Source: Diploptera punctata (lineage: Eukaryota > Arthropoda > Insecta > Blattodea > Blaberidae). Taken from it: a stretch of DNA of 64,000 bases. Under the pieces are notes generated by a model that was not told the origin of the DNA, searched no databases, and worked only from the letters and a program-made list of their open reading frames with translations. Location: assembly GCA_030220185.1 (NCBI GenBank), contig JASPKZ010007797.1:372001-436000 (forward strand). Direction: 5' to 3'. Each line of letters opens with the position of its first letter. The stretch's first letter is position 1. This document shows positions 56,301 to 62,374 of the stretch, piece by piece. The translations under genes and the position numbers were made by a program.

Positions 56301-58472
56301 TCTTCAAATATAGTATATTATATAGTTGGAACCAGTGGGTTATTGATGGTTGCGATTATTAAGGAGTGGAAAAATGGCTTTTCATGGGATCCACCCTAGG
56401 TTAGAATAATTGAATTAGGTTAAGTGTAAGTTAGTTAGTTAGCTTGTAGGTTCATTACATTTAAAATGTGTCTAAATATATAAAAAACGATAATAATCAA
56501 TATGTGGTTCGATGGTGGGTTATCGCTGGCTCCATAAACTCTGGTGCATGCACACTGTTGTTCTATAGAACTTTGAAAATATATCAGGTAAATTAAAGTG
56601 GAGAATCCCCAAACATTTAAAATAAAATGTTAGTAAAGATGGAAAAAAAATATGTAAAGCAACAGTATTATAAGAATTTAGTACCAGTATGGTATTAATA
56701 AGCTGTTAGTTTATGCTGATGATGTAGTACTACTGGCCGATAGCAAGGAGATACTAAAGGCCAACACGCACACACTATTCAGTAACACTAAGAAATTAGG
56801 ACTGGAAGTAAATATCAATAAAACTAAATATATGGTCACACGTAGAAATTCAGTATATAATGGAAATGGACAGCTAATGACAAATGAGGGAAATTTTGAG
56901 GAAGTGGCTGAATTCAAATACCTAGGAACAATAATCACAAACAGGAATGAGATGCATAAAGAAATTAAACATAGGCTCAATTCTGGAAATGCATGCTATT
57001 ATGCATTGCAGAGACTTTTGATGTCCCAACTCCTTTCAAAAAACGTTAAGCTGAAAATATATAAAACTATTATTCTACCAGTTATATTACATGGGTGCGA
57101 AACATGGACTCTTACTTTAAGGGAGGAAATGAGATTACGAGTATTTGAGAATAAAGTTCTTAGGAAAATTTTTGGACCAAAGAGAGATGAACAGACAGGT
57201 GAATGGAGAAGACTACATAAGAATGAACTACATGGTCTTTATATATAATAAGAACAGTTAAGTCTCGTAGACTGCGATGGGCAGGACATGTTGCACATAT
57301 GGGGAATGAAAGATGTGCATGGAAATTTCTTGTAGGAAAGCCAGAAGGAAAACGCCCAGTTGGTAGACCAAGAATGAGGTGGGAGAACAACATTAACTAT
57401 GATTTGAGGGAAGTAGATTATACAGGGAATGATTGGAAAGCATTAGCTCAGGATAGGGATGTATGGAGAGCTTATGTCCGCGCGGCCATGAACCTATGGG
57501 TTCGATAGTGCCAGTGAATAAGTAAGTATGGAAAATCATAGGTTGAGGTATTCTAACTTGAACCATACGTCACATTTCAGTTAGACATCAGGGAGTAATC
57601 ATTCTAAGAAACTCCAGCATTGTAAAAGTAAAAAGTTCAACCACATAATTCTAAACTACTCACTTACCTAACATACAATAATTTTTTTGTAAAGAATATT
57701 CTCCAATATCATAAACATAATAAAAGAATTCCTTCTTTAATTCTTCTATCAACATCAATGCATAATTTCTCTCCCAAACTTCTTGGAGGCATAAGAAATC
57801 AAGTTCTGGAAATTCTGATAATACACTATTGCATTTAGATTTTATTTCATCTTCATTTTTATTTATCAAGTTGTTCAGGGGCCTTCCTGTATGTCTTAGA
57901 ATTCGTTCTGTTATTTGTAAAGTACGAGCATATGAATTTGTAATATTATTCAATCTTGCTATGATTTCTGGTGCTAAGAGCAAGTTTGCTGATGCTACTG
58001 TATAAATATCGTCTTTTTCGGATGGTATGTGTCTTTTGACAGATGCATATCCATACTCCTTGAGGGTTACAATTGTAAACTTTTTCTGGTCACTAATTTC
58101 ACATATTAATATCCATAACATAATCCCTATTAACCCAAAAGGAAAAAATAAAAGTAACAGTGTTCCATACACTGGCCCAAAAATAAAATAATCTATGAGT
58201 TTGGTCTGTGGATTCTGTTTCTCGTAAATTGTTGATATGTAACACGATAAGAATCGGCTTGTTGAAGCTAGCAATGGATTCATTAAAAGAATAGCAAATT
58301 CATCTAGCCACTTTAACAATAAATTACAATATCTATCTGATACTTCCATTTCTCTTTTTAACAAAATATTTACCAGTTCGATCACATTACAATATAAAAA
58401 ACCAGTAGAATTTTTCATGAAATTCAACGTAACTGAAAACCAAATACCCCACTTCCACTTCCAAAACGTCAT
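29813..58472 (-). CDS. SMPD3: Neutral sphingomyelinase, nSMase2/SMPD3 type (spliced, five coding exons)
   Basis: Predicted to hydrolyse sphingomyelin to ceramide and phosphocholine at the cytosolic face of membranes. Joining 58472-57668, 55052-54940, 50338-50122, 42244-42036 and 30022-29813 gives 1554 nt, 517 residues plus stop. All four introns are GT-AG and exon-end phases (1, 0, 1, 0) match. Visible in order: hydrophobic N-terminal segments, TIYEK at 81-85, a strong membrane segment at about 95-126, SANLLL (Asn163), LDFLCLQEV with metal-binding Glu231, ASKKPILDV (275-283), GYIANVH (His326), VCGDFNSDN (Asp370, Asn372), WAIGT (406-410), RRVDKILY (Asp479) and LTDHLPV (Asp504/His505). This is the EEP hydrolase signature set and lines up with vertebrate SMPD3, but the long linker between membrane and catalytic parts is nearly absent (517 versus about 655 aa). 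The start is the first in-frame ATG (A at -3) after an upstream TAG; an upstream non-coding exon is possible. Identity is from remembered family sequence, not a search. Confidence 0.9.
30160..30232 (-). tRNA. tRNA-like unit, acceptor GCCTCGG/TCTAGGC
   Basis: 73 nt. A box TAGCTCAGTTGG, B box GGTTCGAGTCT; anticodon stem CTTGGC/GCCAAG; loop CCGGAAA. One acceptor mismatch. Confidence 0.5.
30465..30537 (-). tRNA. tRNA-like unit, acceptor GCCTCGG/TCTAGGC
   Basis: As the neighbouring unit; anticodon stem weakened (CTTGACC...GCCAAG). Confidence 0.45.
30849..30921 (+). tRNA. tRNA-like unit, acceptor GCCTCGG/TCTAGGC
   Basis: 73 nt; TATATAAG box about 35 bases upstream, TTTTT 8 bases downstream of the end. 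Anticodon stem CTTGGC/GCCAAG. Confidence 0.5.
31020..31290 (-). repeat. PLE terminal remnants
   Basis: Minus strand: GAAACATATGTTC with ACAATCATAAGAGG (as at 41922-41950) and a second end with TTGAAAATGG...GAAAACTG. The hammerhead 5' core is missing or mutated in both. Confidence 0.55.
31500..32380. other. No recognisable feature
   Basis: Very AT-rich intron sequence without recognised repeats. Confidence 0.45.
32385..32475 (+). mobile_element. SINE family C head fragment
   Basis: TAGTCTTGTGGTTAGAGCTT and B-box-like GGTACGATTCCC, then T run; the body is absent. Confidence 0.6.
32480..33080. other. No recognisable feature
   Basis: AT-rich intron sequence. Confidence 0.45.
33082..33470. repeat. 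Large PLE-end foldback
   Basis: Inverted arms of about 190 bp (GAGTCATTTTTAACATCTTA and complement) meet near 33278-33285. Each arm has a hammerhead-like 3' half with palindromic AACTAGTT after GAAA, but the CTGANGA box is replaced by TTGAAAA. Confidence 0.8.
34505..35060 (-). repeat. Repeat H, copy 1, inside the hAT element
   Basis: About 550 bp matching 39600-40180 in reverse. It can encode MSDLEDFDHVFGICGEEEF and a basic region (minus strand, 34835-34644). The family is not recognised; it could be the N-terminus of another transposase. Confidence 0.6.
35390..36150 (-). repeat. Repeat shared with 46195-47650
   Basis: Diverged inverted match of about 750 bp (blocks CAGGTGTTCCTATTACAG, TTAATTATTTAGATGTTTTTC). 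Probably internal hAT-element sequence between the zinc finger and the catalytic block. Confidence 0.6.
36635..37440 (+). pseudogene. Penelope-like element, GIY-YIG ORF end and 3' region
   Basis: Frames read a basic linker (KKFKHKKKRLNEY), HPEMHRKFQNFF, NKKVNVPDSKKSGIYQISCEDCNKVYIG, then after a frameshift near 37045 EIRTKEHFRNIK and WEKIYIQKNKNRLMNFDIPNE, stop at 37294-37296. This is the linker and GIY-YIG nuclease of a Penelope-like element; the RT part is missing. A hammerhead-like motif follows 70 bases after the stop, then CTATGAGGTGAG. Confidence 0.8.
37358..37412 (+). ncRNA. Hammerhead ribozyme-like motif in PLE 3' region
   Basis: CTGAAGA (37366-37372), stem-loop AACA...TGTT, GAAA, palindromic helix III ATCGCGAT (37393-37400), cleavage base A37401. 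Helix I pairs four bases (ATGG with TCAT, one G-U). Confidence 0.75.
37558..39072 (+). pseudogene. LINE reverse transcriptase, open except for one insertion
   Basis: From 37558 the frame reads SNKAPGEDHINQELFK, PQSWNKSIVIPIFKKGS, YRGISLLNSGYKIY, EQNGFRKGRSCTDG, FVDFIKAFDKV, GVRQGCGLSPVLF and AILFADELAL (catalytic FADD changed to FADE). At 38332 a 120-bp foldback breaks it; after the duplicated target the same reading resumes (IYNLQKIGAKFNMEISINKTK) to the stop at 39070-39072, through LTHGSEAWTLKR and RRSLGRPMKRWRE. Removing the insertion gives about 461 codons without a stop. The endonuclease domain is missing. Confidence 0.85.
38333..38452. mobile_element. Foldback insertion in LINE, 12-bp duplication
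   Basis: Perfect hairpin centred near 38370 (CACCTCATACTTCATATGAAG-type palindrome) and an outer segment ending CTCATAGTGTTATTTCCTA. Duplication gatcaatttata at 38321-38332 and 38453-38464. The end blocks match PLE termini. Confidence 0.85.
39600..40180 (+). repeat. Repeat H, copy 2
   Basis: Matches 35060-34505 in reverse (blocks GCATTAGACCATAAAAG, TAATAATTGT, CTACCTGG, AAGATGTCGGACCTTGAAGA, CTCAGCTCACCAG). Can encode MSDLEDFDHVFGIHGEGEF and then breaks. Confidence 0.6.
40999..41071 (-). tRNA. tRNA-like unit, acceptor GCCTCGG/TCTAGGC
   Basis: 73 nt with perfect A box TAGCTCAGTTGG and B box GGTTCGAGTCC; T stem CCGGG/CCCGG; anticodon stem CTTGGC/GCCAAG. Confidence 0.55.
41313..41385 (+). tRNA. 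tRNA-like unit, acceptor GCCTCGG/TCTAGGC
   Basis: As the previous unit. TATATAAG upstream; followed by a long A run and TTTTCTC. Confidence 0.55.
41632..41704 (+). tRNA. tRNA-like unit, acceptor GCCTCGG/TCTAGGC
   Basis: Identical to the unit at 41313; TATATAAG about 36 bases upstream, TTTTT eight bases downstream. Confidence 0.55.
41895..41938 (+). ncRNA. Hammerhead ribozyme-like motif
   Basis: CTGATGA (41899-41905), imperfect stem II, GAAA, palindrome ACATATGT (41925-41932), cleavage base T41933. Confidence 0.6.
42036..42244 (-). CDS. SMPD3: nSMase2-like coding exon 4
   Basis: The 209-nt exon encodes residues 379-448, acceptor tttcag|CTGAT (AG 42246-42245), donor CTG|gtaagc. It carries the QQHCLFEEY and DVDWAIGTEL blocks, equal to the QQHSLF and WAIGT blocks of vertebrate SMPD3, then an acidic stretch. 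The conserved junction with exon 3 restores a continuous NMSPADLE reading. Confidence 0.9.
42395..42605. repeat. PLE-end foldback
   Basis: Inverted arms (TTTTGACTCACCTTATATTT, TTGATTTTTATGCAGACCTGG with complements) around AATGTCGCGC, ending CCTCATAATGTTATTTCCTA. Confidence 0.75.
42695..42740 (-). ncRNA. Hammerhead-like motif
   Basis: Minus strand CTGAGGA (42733-42727), short GGA/TCC stem, GAAAC TG GTT. Only a 2-bp helix III; weaker than the palindromic ones. Confidence 0.45.
42934..43006 (-). tRNA. tRNA-like unit, acceptor GCTCAGG/TCTGAGC, degraded
   Basis: 73 nt; D and anticodon arms carry substitutions (GCTCACTCAGTTAGAGCA). Confidence 0.4.
43216..43271 (-). tRNA. tRNA-like unit with anticodon-arm deletion
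   Basis: Acceptor and D arm present; about 16 bases of the anticodon and variable region missing. Confidence 0.3.
44050..44070. repeat. (TA)n microsatellite, left part
   Basis: TA run continued at 44412-44433 beyond the SINE. Confidence 0.9.
44072..44411 (+). mobile_element. SINE family B inserted in a TA microsatellite
   Basis: Full copy: A box TAGCCGAGCGGTTAAGG, B box GGTTCGAGTCT, 3' end CCTGTCGCGCCAGG. TA runs on both sides act as the target duplication. Very close in sequence to 25875-26218, so young. Confidence 0.85.
44515..44680 (+). pseudogene. LINE 3' coding-end fragment
   Basis: YKSRWMQQEDHRIPKQMLRYQ and PAGRRRPGHPLKRLLDG blocks. Confidence 0.65.
44850..45325 (+). mobile_element. 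tRNA-cassette copy interrupted by LINE-like sequence
   Basis: 44852-44893 gives a tRNA-like 5' half (GGTAGCTTAGTGGATAGAGC); 45265-45320 gives the T-arm remnant, CAGGCG and the TTTTTCTCTTCAAATA trailer. Between them lies a reversed LINE tail and a repeat that recurs inverted at 63330-63470. Confidence 0.5.
45330..45895. other. No recognisable feature
   Basis: Intron sequence without recognised repeats. Confidence 0.4.
45940..46190 (+). mobile_element. LINE fragment, strongly decayed
   Basis: EIQKEIKHRLNSK-like and LLVTLYGC-like blocks, then RVFVNRVIRNFFGSNRNKQ. Confidence 0.55.
46344..46742 (+). mobile_element. SINE family E, full copy with target-site duplication
   Basis: Head GGCCGCGGTGGACTAGTGG with B box GGTTCAAACCC, body with GGACGGAAAAATTCAAGGAG. 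Duplication agtaacaatta at 46333-46343 and 46743-46753. Confidence 0.87.
47110..47315. repeat. PLE-end foldback with ribozyme
   Basis: Arms (ATTTTATTTGATTTTCATAT and complement) facing each other. The left arm keeps a full hammerhead on the minus strand; the right arm keeps only its 3' half. Confidence 0.8.
47160..47206 (-). ncRNA. Hammerhead ribozyme-like motif
   Basis: Minus strand CTGAAGA (47202-47196), extra A, GGTAC/GTACC stem, GAAA, palindrome ACAGCTGT, cleavage base C47170. Identical core to 15448-15492. Confidence 0.75.
47320..47345. repeat. (TA)n microsatellite
   Basis: TA run directly after the foldback. Confidence 0.9.
47720..48035 (+). pseudogene. LINE 3' coding-end fragment
   Basis: ENYTTVS, SLAVMDRIYMAQWE and RPRIRFENNINHDLRKVNYTG, then NDWKTLAEDR; frameshifted. 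Confidence 0.7.
48080..48450 (-). pseudogene. PLE C-terminal tail with overlapping ribozyme
   Basis: The minus strand reads KTKLLKQIENNKKLTIREKI and YKNRDIIKNFEISGKRDLI, ending DETKLFRNMS stop (TAG at 48170-48168). The last 14 codons lie inside the hammerhead-like motif, and the stop overlaps the base after the predicted cleavage site. Confidence 0.7.
48166..48212 (-). ncRNA. Hammerhead ribozyme-like motif
   Basis: Minus strand CTGACGA (48205-48199), stem II GAAAC/GTTT with loop, GAAA, palindrome ACATGT (48178-48173), cleavage base C48172. Confidence 0.65.
49122..49432 (+). mobile_element. tRNA-cassette element, single full copy with duplication
   Basis: 311 bp between exact 15-bp duplications ataaattaatcttag (49107-49121, 49433-49447). 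It starts with a hairpin (ATGTTTTTATTATTAAT and complement), then the GCCGCCATTTGCAAAGATAG module, TATATAG, the tRNA-like unit and a T-rich end, so the tRNA-like part is 3'-terminal. Confidence 0.9.
49339..49411 (+). tRNA. tRNA-like unit, acceptor GCTCAGG/TCTGAGC
   Basis: 73 nt, A box TAGCTCAAATGG, B box GGTTCAAGTCC, T stem CCGGG/CCCGG, seven acceptor pairs (one G-U). Confidence 0.55.
50122..50338 (-). CDS. SMPD3: nSMase2-like coding exon 3
   Basis: The 217-nt exon encodes residues 307-378, between acceptor ttacag|GTG (AG 50340-50339) and donor CCAG|gtaatt. It contains GYIANVHTQAF with His326 and the catalytic VCGDFNSDN block with Asp370 and Asn372, the EEP general-acid region. A reverse-oriented LINE tail starts only about 65 bases upstream in the gene sense, so the intron end is crowded by repeat. 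Confidence 0.9.
50400..51350 (-). pseudogene. LINE 3' half interrupted by a SINE
   Basis: The minus strand reads TFSTGVLKNR-like, QTKQTINALNCVWWSKNI, IVQSILTYGAEVW, RLLKDRLE-like and, beyond the SINE at 50655-50960, MAMSKECQSKDCLNLL, KGRPKKTWIKSV and EDQWMDREEWH. Lies just upstream of nSMase exon 3. Confidence 0.75.
50655..50960 (+). mobile_element. SINE family C nested in LINE
   Basis: Full copy from GACCAGCCTCATGGGCTAGT to an A tail. Exact 16-bp duplication aatgtctatgatgtcc (50639-50654 and about 50961-50976) of the LINE sequence. Confidence 0.9.
51530..51710. repeat. PLE-end foldback
   Basis: Arms with CATCTCAC.TCATAA and complement. The minus strand holds CTGAAGATG, stem AAGGC/GCCTT, GAAAC, but helix III and the cleavage base are mutated. 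Confidence 0.7.
51885..52215 (+). mobile_element. SINE family B copy
   Basis: TAGCCGAGTGGTTAAGGC and GGTTCGAGTCT boxes, GTAGCTACAATAAGTAGCGG, CCTGTCGCGCCATGG end; the first bases of the head are lost. Confidence 0.8.
52220..52970. other. No recognisable feature
   Basis: AT-rich intron sequence. Confidence 0.4.
52975..53230. repeat. Inverted partner of 54535-54690
   Basis: AAGTTTCCATTAA, AGAAATTTTTCTAA, CCATGCGCATGC blocks, and TGCAGCCAACATA further on, occur inverted at 54535-54690. Confidence 0.55.
53285..53560 (+). pseudogene. LINE 3' coding-end fragment
   Basis: Open frame 53323-53544: MDEIEHRTLKWYGHVRRMQD, RNRKGRPTTTWKN; C-terminal end of the LINE of 4990-5285 type. Confidence 0.75.
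53700..54000. repeat. Two adjacent PLE-end foldbacks
   Basis: First palindrome 53735-53925 with GAAAACTATAGTTC hammerhead-like halves (5' box TTGAAAA); second, shorter, 53935-53990 centred in TATCTCACATAAATATGAGG-like text. Confidence 0.75.
54003..54310 (-). mobile_element. Family D head joined to repeat G
   Basis: Minus strand: head (TGCAGTGGGCCCGGGTTTGA, B box GGTTTGATTCC), CATC-rich stretch, then repeat G (54130-54003). Same junction as 13830-14045. Confidence 0.65.
54535..54690. repeat. Inverted partner of 52975-53230
   Basis: See the partner; the pair brackets the PLE foldbacks and LINE tail. Confidence 0.5.
54940..55052 (-). CDS. SMPD3: nSMase2-like coding exon 2
   Basis: The 113-nt exon encodes residues 269-306. 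The acceptor follows a long pyrimidine tract ending in gtag (AG at 55054-55053); the donor is AAAG|gtgagt. Joined to exon 1 it reads MLGSGLFFASKKPILDV, matching the SGL-FAS-P-DV block of SMPD3. The following block aligns without gaps to the vertebrate DK-switch region, but Ala295 and Gln300 stand where vertebrate nSMase2 has the Asp and Lys of that switch. Confidence 0.88.
55150..55510. repeat. Foldback with about 55-bp arms
   Basis: TTCTACAGAATCAT...TAAAGAAACTTCC at left, complement at 55450-55510. Lies in nSMase intron 1. Confidence 0.7.
55874..55946 (-). tRNA. tRNA-like unit, acceptor GTCTCGG/TCTAGGC
   Basis: 73 nt, perfect A and B boxes, T stem intact, anticodon stem CTTGGC/GCCAAG; leader and trailer present. 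Confidence 0.5.
56176..56248 (-). tRNA. tRNA-like unit, acceptor GCCTCGG/TCTAGGC
   Basis: 73 nt; its 5' end fuses directly to an oppositely oriented 3' half-unit (56246-56289), without leader or TATA. Confidence 0.45.
56695..57515 (+). pseudogene. LINE RT C-terminal region, well preserved
   Basis: Starts at the catalytic block LLVYADDVVLLAD (YADD intact) and runs through INKTKYMVTRRNS, EFKYLGTIITNR, ILHGCETWTLTLREE, VLRKIFGPKRDEQTGEWRRL. A small deletion near 57245 shifts to the frame with GNERCAWKFLVGKPEGKRPV, GRPRMRWENNINYDLREVDY and AYVRAAMNLWVR stop. It is the reference copy for the many tails in the window. Sits in nSMase intron 1. Confidence 0.85.
57668..58472 (-). CDS. SMPD3: nSMase2-like coding exon 1
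   Basis: Codes for residues 1-268 plus one base of codon 269. It holds the membrane-anchoring region (hydrophobic stretches at about 8-20, 51-80 and 95-126) and the start of the catalytic domain up to Glu231 and YDIGEY (254-259). It ends TTAG|gtaagtg, a near-perfect donor, at 57667-57661. The reading frame stays open upstream to TAG near 58503, but the only in-frame ATG there is at 58472. Cysteines around the TIYEK motif could be acylated as in vertebrate nSMase2; that is inference. Confidence 0.9.
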
Positions 58473-58474
58473 CT

Positions 58475-59400
58475 TACAGGCTCGCCAACATGCCAATACT
58501 ATCTAATACATTATATACAATTACACAAATAACAAAAATTGATTTGATATTGAAAGATGTAATTTTGTAAGAAAACAATCACTTCCTCGATTTATTAATA
58601 TAATTATCCTGATAATGATGACTATGATAAAATAATATTTATAAAGCAATATTTCTAAAATAGCGATGACTTAATTATGCATCCAAAGTGGGCACATCTT
58701 TTTATCCATGGCTGCCATACCATTAAAATAAAATAAAATTTCAAAATAACACGCTCAAGAAAATACGAAACGTGGGAATCTGTGGATATTAAAAATATAT
58801 ATATTTTTTATGTAAATACTTATAAATTCAGTATTATAACTCTTATAGAATGACCGGTTTCGTTGGAATTCATTTGGGTATGTCTTCAATTGTATCTCAT
58901 ATTTAAATAAAATTTATATCAACTGTATTTATAAATTGTGTACTTTTATATTTTATGTTAATTTTATGAATTGGACCGAAAAATAAAATTTAACTAATCG
59001 ATTACGTTAATATTGACTAGGTTAGGTTATATTTAGTTTCGACTTTAATTTAGCTGATTATTAATTTGGATATTATTTATTAGACCTGAATTCTTAATAT
59101 TACATTTTAAAAGGTATATTTATTTTTATTACAGTTATTGTATCTCTAACTTTCATAATCTGATTTTGATGCACATAACCTATCTTTAAAAATAAACTTG
59201 GATTTGCATTAAAGCAAAAGTAATTTATGAGAACATAACTGTACTATTTACTGAATCATCATGGCATATTGATGACTATAACAGTTTATTCATTGGGACT
59301 TTGAGCATTTTAGAAATTCCACTCTATTATTGATTACTGGAAAATAACATTTAATGAAAATCATGCTACAAATATACAGATTTTCATTAATTTCCTTTTG
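58475..59400. other. Region upstream of the nSMase start
   Basis: AT-rich; expected to hold the 5' UTR/promoter but no element could be fixed. Confidence 0.35.
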
Positions 59401-59401
59401 A

Positions 59402-60700
59402 GGCTCAACTGCACTTCTACTAGCGCTTGATTTTTCAGTTGTATTATTGTAAACTATAGCTCTTCTTTTGTATTTACTAACATTATTTAATATTTTAAAC
59501 TTTTTGAAACAATTTTTATAACATTATTAGACAGTTTTGAAGTATTTATTTAAATATGCAAATCACAATATTATGACACTGTTAGAAATATTGTGATACT
59601 AACTGCTATTTTCTCCACAGAGTATATTACTTCGTCTATGATTTTTATATCACTGTTTTGAGTTATCGCTGGTTGGATTAGCGTTAGGGAGCGATAAGTA
59701 AGTGTACACCCATTTTTAAATAATGTTTGGTAATTTTAATATTATTAATATATCTTTTTAACATAGATTTGGGGATTTATTGCAAATATTGGTCATTTAA
59801 ATTTCATAGCGACAGTTAGTAATCGAGGATGATAATCAATATGTGGTTCAATTGTGGGTTATCGGTGACTCTACAAACTCTGGCGCATGCACACTGTTGT
59901 TCTATAGGACTTTGAAAATATTTCACACTAGTTTAAGTGCAGTTTTTCCCCTTTTGATATTAAATATGAAATTTGACCAAAATATAGCAAATGTATTTCA
60001 AAAAAGATTAAACCTGTTAATATTCACTCAGCTCATATTATGTTTTGTCACCTGGACATGTTTCAGAGATGTTCTTCCCAAAGACAGAATCTAGTTTGAG
60101 AAAATAGGGATTCTGGTCTCCAAAAACATGTCCAGGTAAGAAAATATGAGGTTATGCATAGGCTATATTTCCAGTTCAAACTCTTCCATTATTTTACCTG
60201 ATAGTGTACTCCCTTTAGGAAAAATTGCACTTAAACTAGCACAAAATATTTTCTAGAACAACAGTGCGCATGCGCCAGAGTTTATAGAGCCAGCAATAAC
60301 CCACAATCGAACCATATATCGATTATCATCCTCGATTACTATCCGTCACTATGAAATTTAAATTACCAATATTTGCAATAAGTCCCCAAATCTATGTTTA
60401 AAAAAATATATTAATAATATTAAAATTACCATACGTTTATTAAAAATGGGTGCACACTTACTTATCACTCCCTAACGCTGATCCAACCAACGATAGAAAA
60501 ATCATAGACTAAGTAATATACCCTGTGGAGAAAATAGCAATTAGCATCACAACATTGTCTAACAGTGTCATAATATTGTGATTTGCATATTTAAATAAAT
60601 ACGTCAAAATTGTCTAATAATGTTAATAAATACAGAAGAAGAGCTATAGTTTATACAATATAACTGGAAAATCAAGCGCTAGTAGAAGTGCAGTTGAGCC
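59402..60700. mobile_element. 1.3-kb foldback element
   Basis: Terminal inverted repeats start GGCTCAACTGCACTTCTACT and extend over about 490-550 bp each (left to about 59950, right from about 60215). The centre contains facing GAAACATGTCC / ATGAGG blocks like PLE ends. No ORF of note. Confidence 0.8.
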
Positions 60701-60704
60701 CTCC

Positions 60705-61015
60705 CTTTAATTTATTGATTAAACCTATTCTACCCTCCACCCATCTATACTATAGAACAGTCTATGGCACTCGGCAACAAGCAGGTCTGGCATCAGAGCA
60801 TGTTGTTCCTAGAGAAGGGGGTCTACTAAAGTTTTTCTCTTTCTCTCTCTGACCCTGCCTTATCTCTCTTTCCTTTCAAGATTAATAAACAATATTAATA
60901 CTATAGTTTTAATAGCCGACTTTAGAAGACCCTGTTCACTGGGAACAGCAAATGCTGATACCGACACGCATGCCACACGTGCATAGAGAATGTCATAGGC
61001 TGGTCTATATTTCTA
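60705..61015. other. No recognisable feature
   Basis: CT-rich stretch at 60836-60895; a short resemblance to 26288-26345. Nothing else. Confidence 0.4.
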
Positions 61016-61029
61016 CAGCAGATTAAATT

Positions 61030-61330
61030 AAATACTTTATACCTCACCTCATATCCAGTCTTCTATGTAGACTGGGGTTTTGAAGCTTGGCGGCTTCAGC
61101 TTCAGTACCTTCTCGTTGACTGATGTTATGTCGATCAGAAGAACCTCTTCCCTCTGTTGGTGGACCAATAAACTTCCGGATCCAGTCAGAATCCGTGGGA
61201 ATTTCAAAGTTCATAAGTTTTTCTTTCTTGTTTTTTTTTGAATGTGGATTTTCTCCCAAACCGTGAGTTCCTTTTTTTTTTTTTTTTCTATATGTCTACA
61301 TAGCAGACTGGATATGAGGCGAGGCATGAA
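61030..61330 (-). pseudogene. PLE C-terminal tail fragment
   Basis: Minus-strand reading KKEKLMNFEIPTDSDWIRKF and IGPPTEGRGSS, then SLHRRLDMR stop, with GGATATGAGGTGAGG behind it. The hammerhead region is degraded (ACTGAAGCTGAAGC). Confidence 0.7.
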
Positions 61331-61479
61331 GCATTTAATTTAATATTAAATTAAAGCTCATAGTTATTTTTTTCCTATAAAAGTTCAAAAGCAGATTAAG
61401 TAAGGATACCTATGAAACAGCATGCAATTCCTTTTTGCAAGTAGAAATGTTTTAATTTTGTTTAGTTGTTCCTTGACCC

Positions 61480-61745
61480 ACCTCATACTTCTTAACTCCC
61501 TTGCATATCTAGATTTTGTCACTGTTTTGTGACATTCTCAATGCTGTTCACGTTCACAACTGACATCCAATGGTCTCCTCTCCTGCAGCCTGACCTCCAC
61601 ACCATCTGATGGCTGATTGACAAACTTCCAAATCAATCCCCTCTCCTTATCACCGGGTATTTCAAAATTCATAGTTGTGTTTTTATTCTTGCAAATGTAA
61701 ATTTTTTCCCAAATTGTGAGTTCCTTCGGTTTTTCCTACCTACAT
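61480..61745 (-). pseudogene. PLE C-terminal tail fragment
   Basis: Broken minus-strand text for the PLE end; GTCAC/GTGAC stem followed by AAA and palindrome ATCTAGAT marks a decayed hammerhead. Confidence 0.6.
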
Positions 61746-61925
61746 AACTTAAGAAATGTTTTACCCTAATCATACATTTGACAATTGTGCATTAATCCTC
61801 AAAGGTGCTGGACAACATTCTGGAGAGATGACACAAACCTACAAGAGACTGTGTCATAAAGCCTGCAAAATGGTGAGTAAACAAAAATTATTCATAGATA
61901 TTATTTGACCAGAATGTTATTTTTC

Positions 61926-62275
61926 ACCGCTGTGGTCTCGAGGTAGTGTATTGCCTTGTCACACAGCGATCCTCGATCATGACACGTTTCCCTGGGTGAG
62001 GTTGTTTCAGGGTTTTTTCTCACCTGTAAGACAAACATCAGGAAACTTTAAGGCCCATGGTCCATGAACACCATCTGGCCATCATAATGATATTCACTTC
62101 ATTAGATTAAGTTTAGGATTAAGGCCTCTCCTGGCACACCATTACAATCATCATCACCCAACAAATCAATGGAGCAGCATGACCCTGCCTTCCAGGGTTA
62201 CAATATGCCATTGCCAGGAGAGAATACCACAAATGTCGAGATGGCAAACTGGTGGCATTGAATAAAAAAAACAAT
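61926..62275 (+). mobile_element. SINE family D copy
   Basis: ACCGCTGTGGTCTCGAGG head, degraded B box, CCTGTAAGACAAACATCAGG, shared 3' body (GCCAGGAGAGAAT, AATGTCGAGATGGCAAACTG, GGCATTGAATAAAAAAA). Confidence 0.8.
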
Positions 62276-62374
62276 CTTAGAAATCAGTACTAACCTGTGT
62301 TGTTACACATACAAATACAGATATGAAGAAGAAAAAGTGAACAGATGTAACTAAATAGTGGCAATGTGCAGTTA

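Larger units (their letters stand above)
55808..56311. mobile_element. tRNA-cassette array (-,-, partial +)
   Basis: Units 55874-55946 (-), 56176-56248 (-), and a 3' half 56246-56289 (+). Duplication agtatattatgtag / agtatattatatag (55794-55807, 56312-56325; one mismatch). Confidence 0.85.
55576..56600 (+). repeat. Single arm of the 59.4-60.7 kb foldback family, split by a tRNA array
   Basis: 55576-55807 and 56312-56600 match 59430-59940 (TTTCTCCAGAGAGTATAT, CTCTGGTGCATGCACACTG). Confidence 0.7.

Noticed and set aside
30085..56311. Cellular tRNA gene cluster
   Set aside because: Units are flanked by target duplications, occur in truncated forms and break class rules for their anticodon; better explained as mobile tRNA-like cassettes.
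58473..58496. Extension of nSMase exon 1 to an upstream TTG (MACWRACK-like)
   Set aside because: TTG is not a plausible animal start here; the first in-frame ATG is at 58472.
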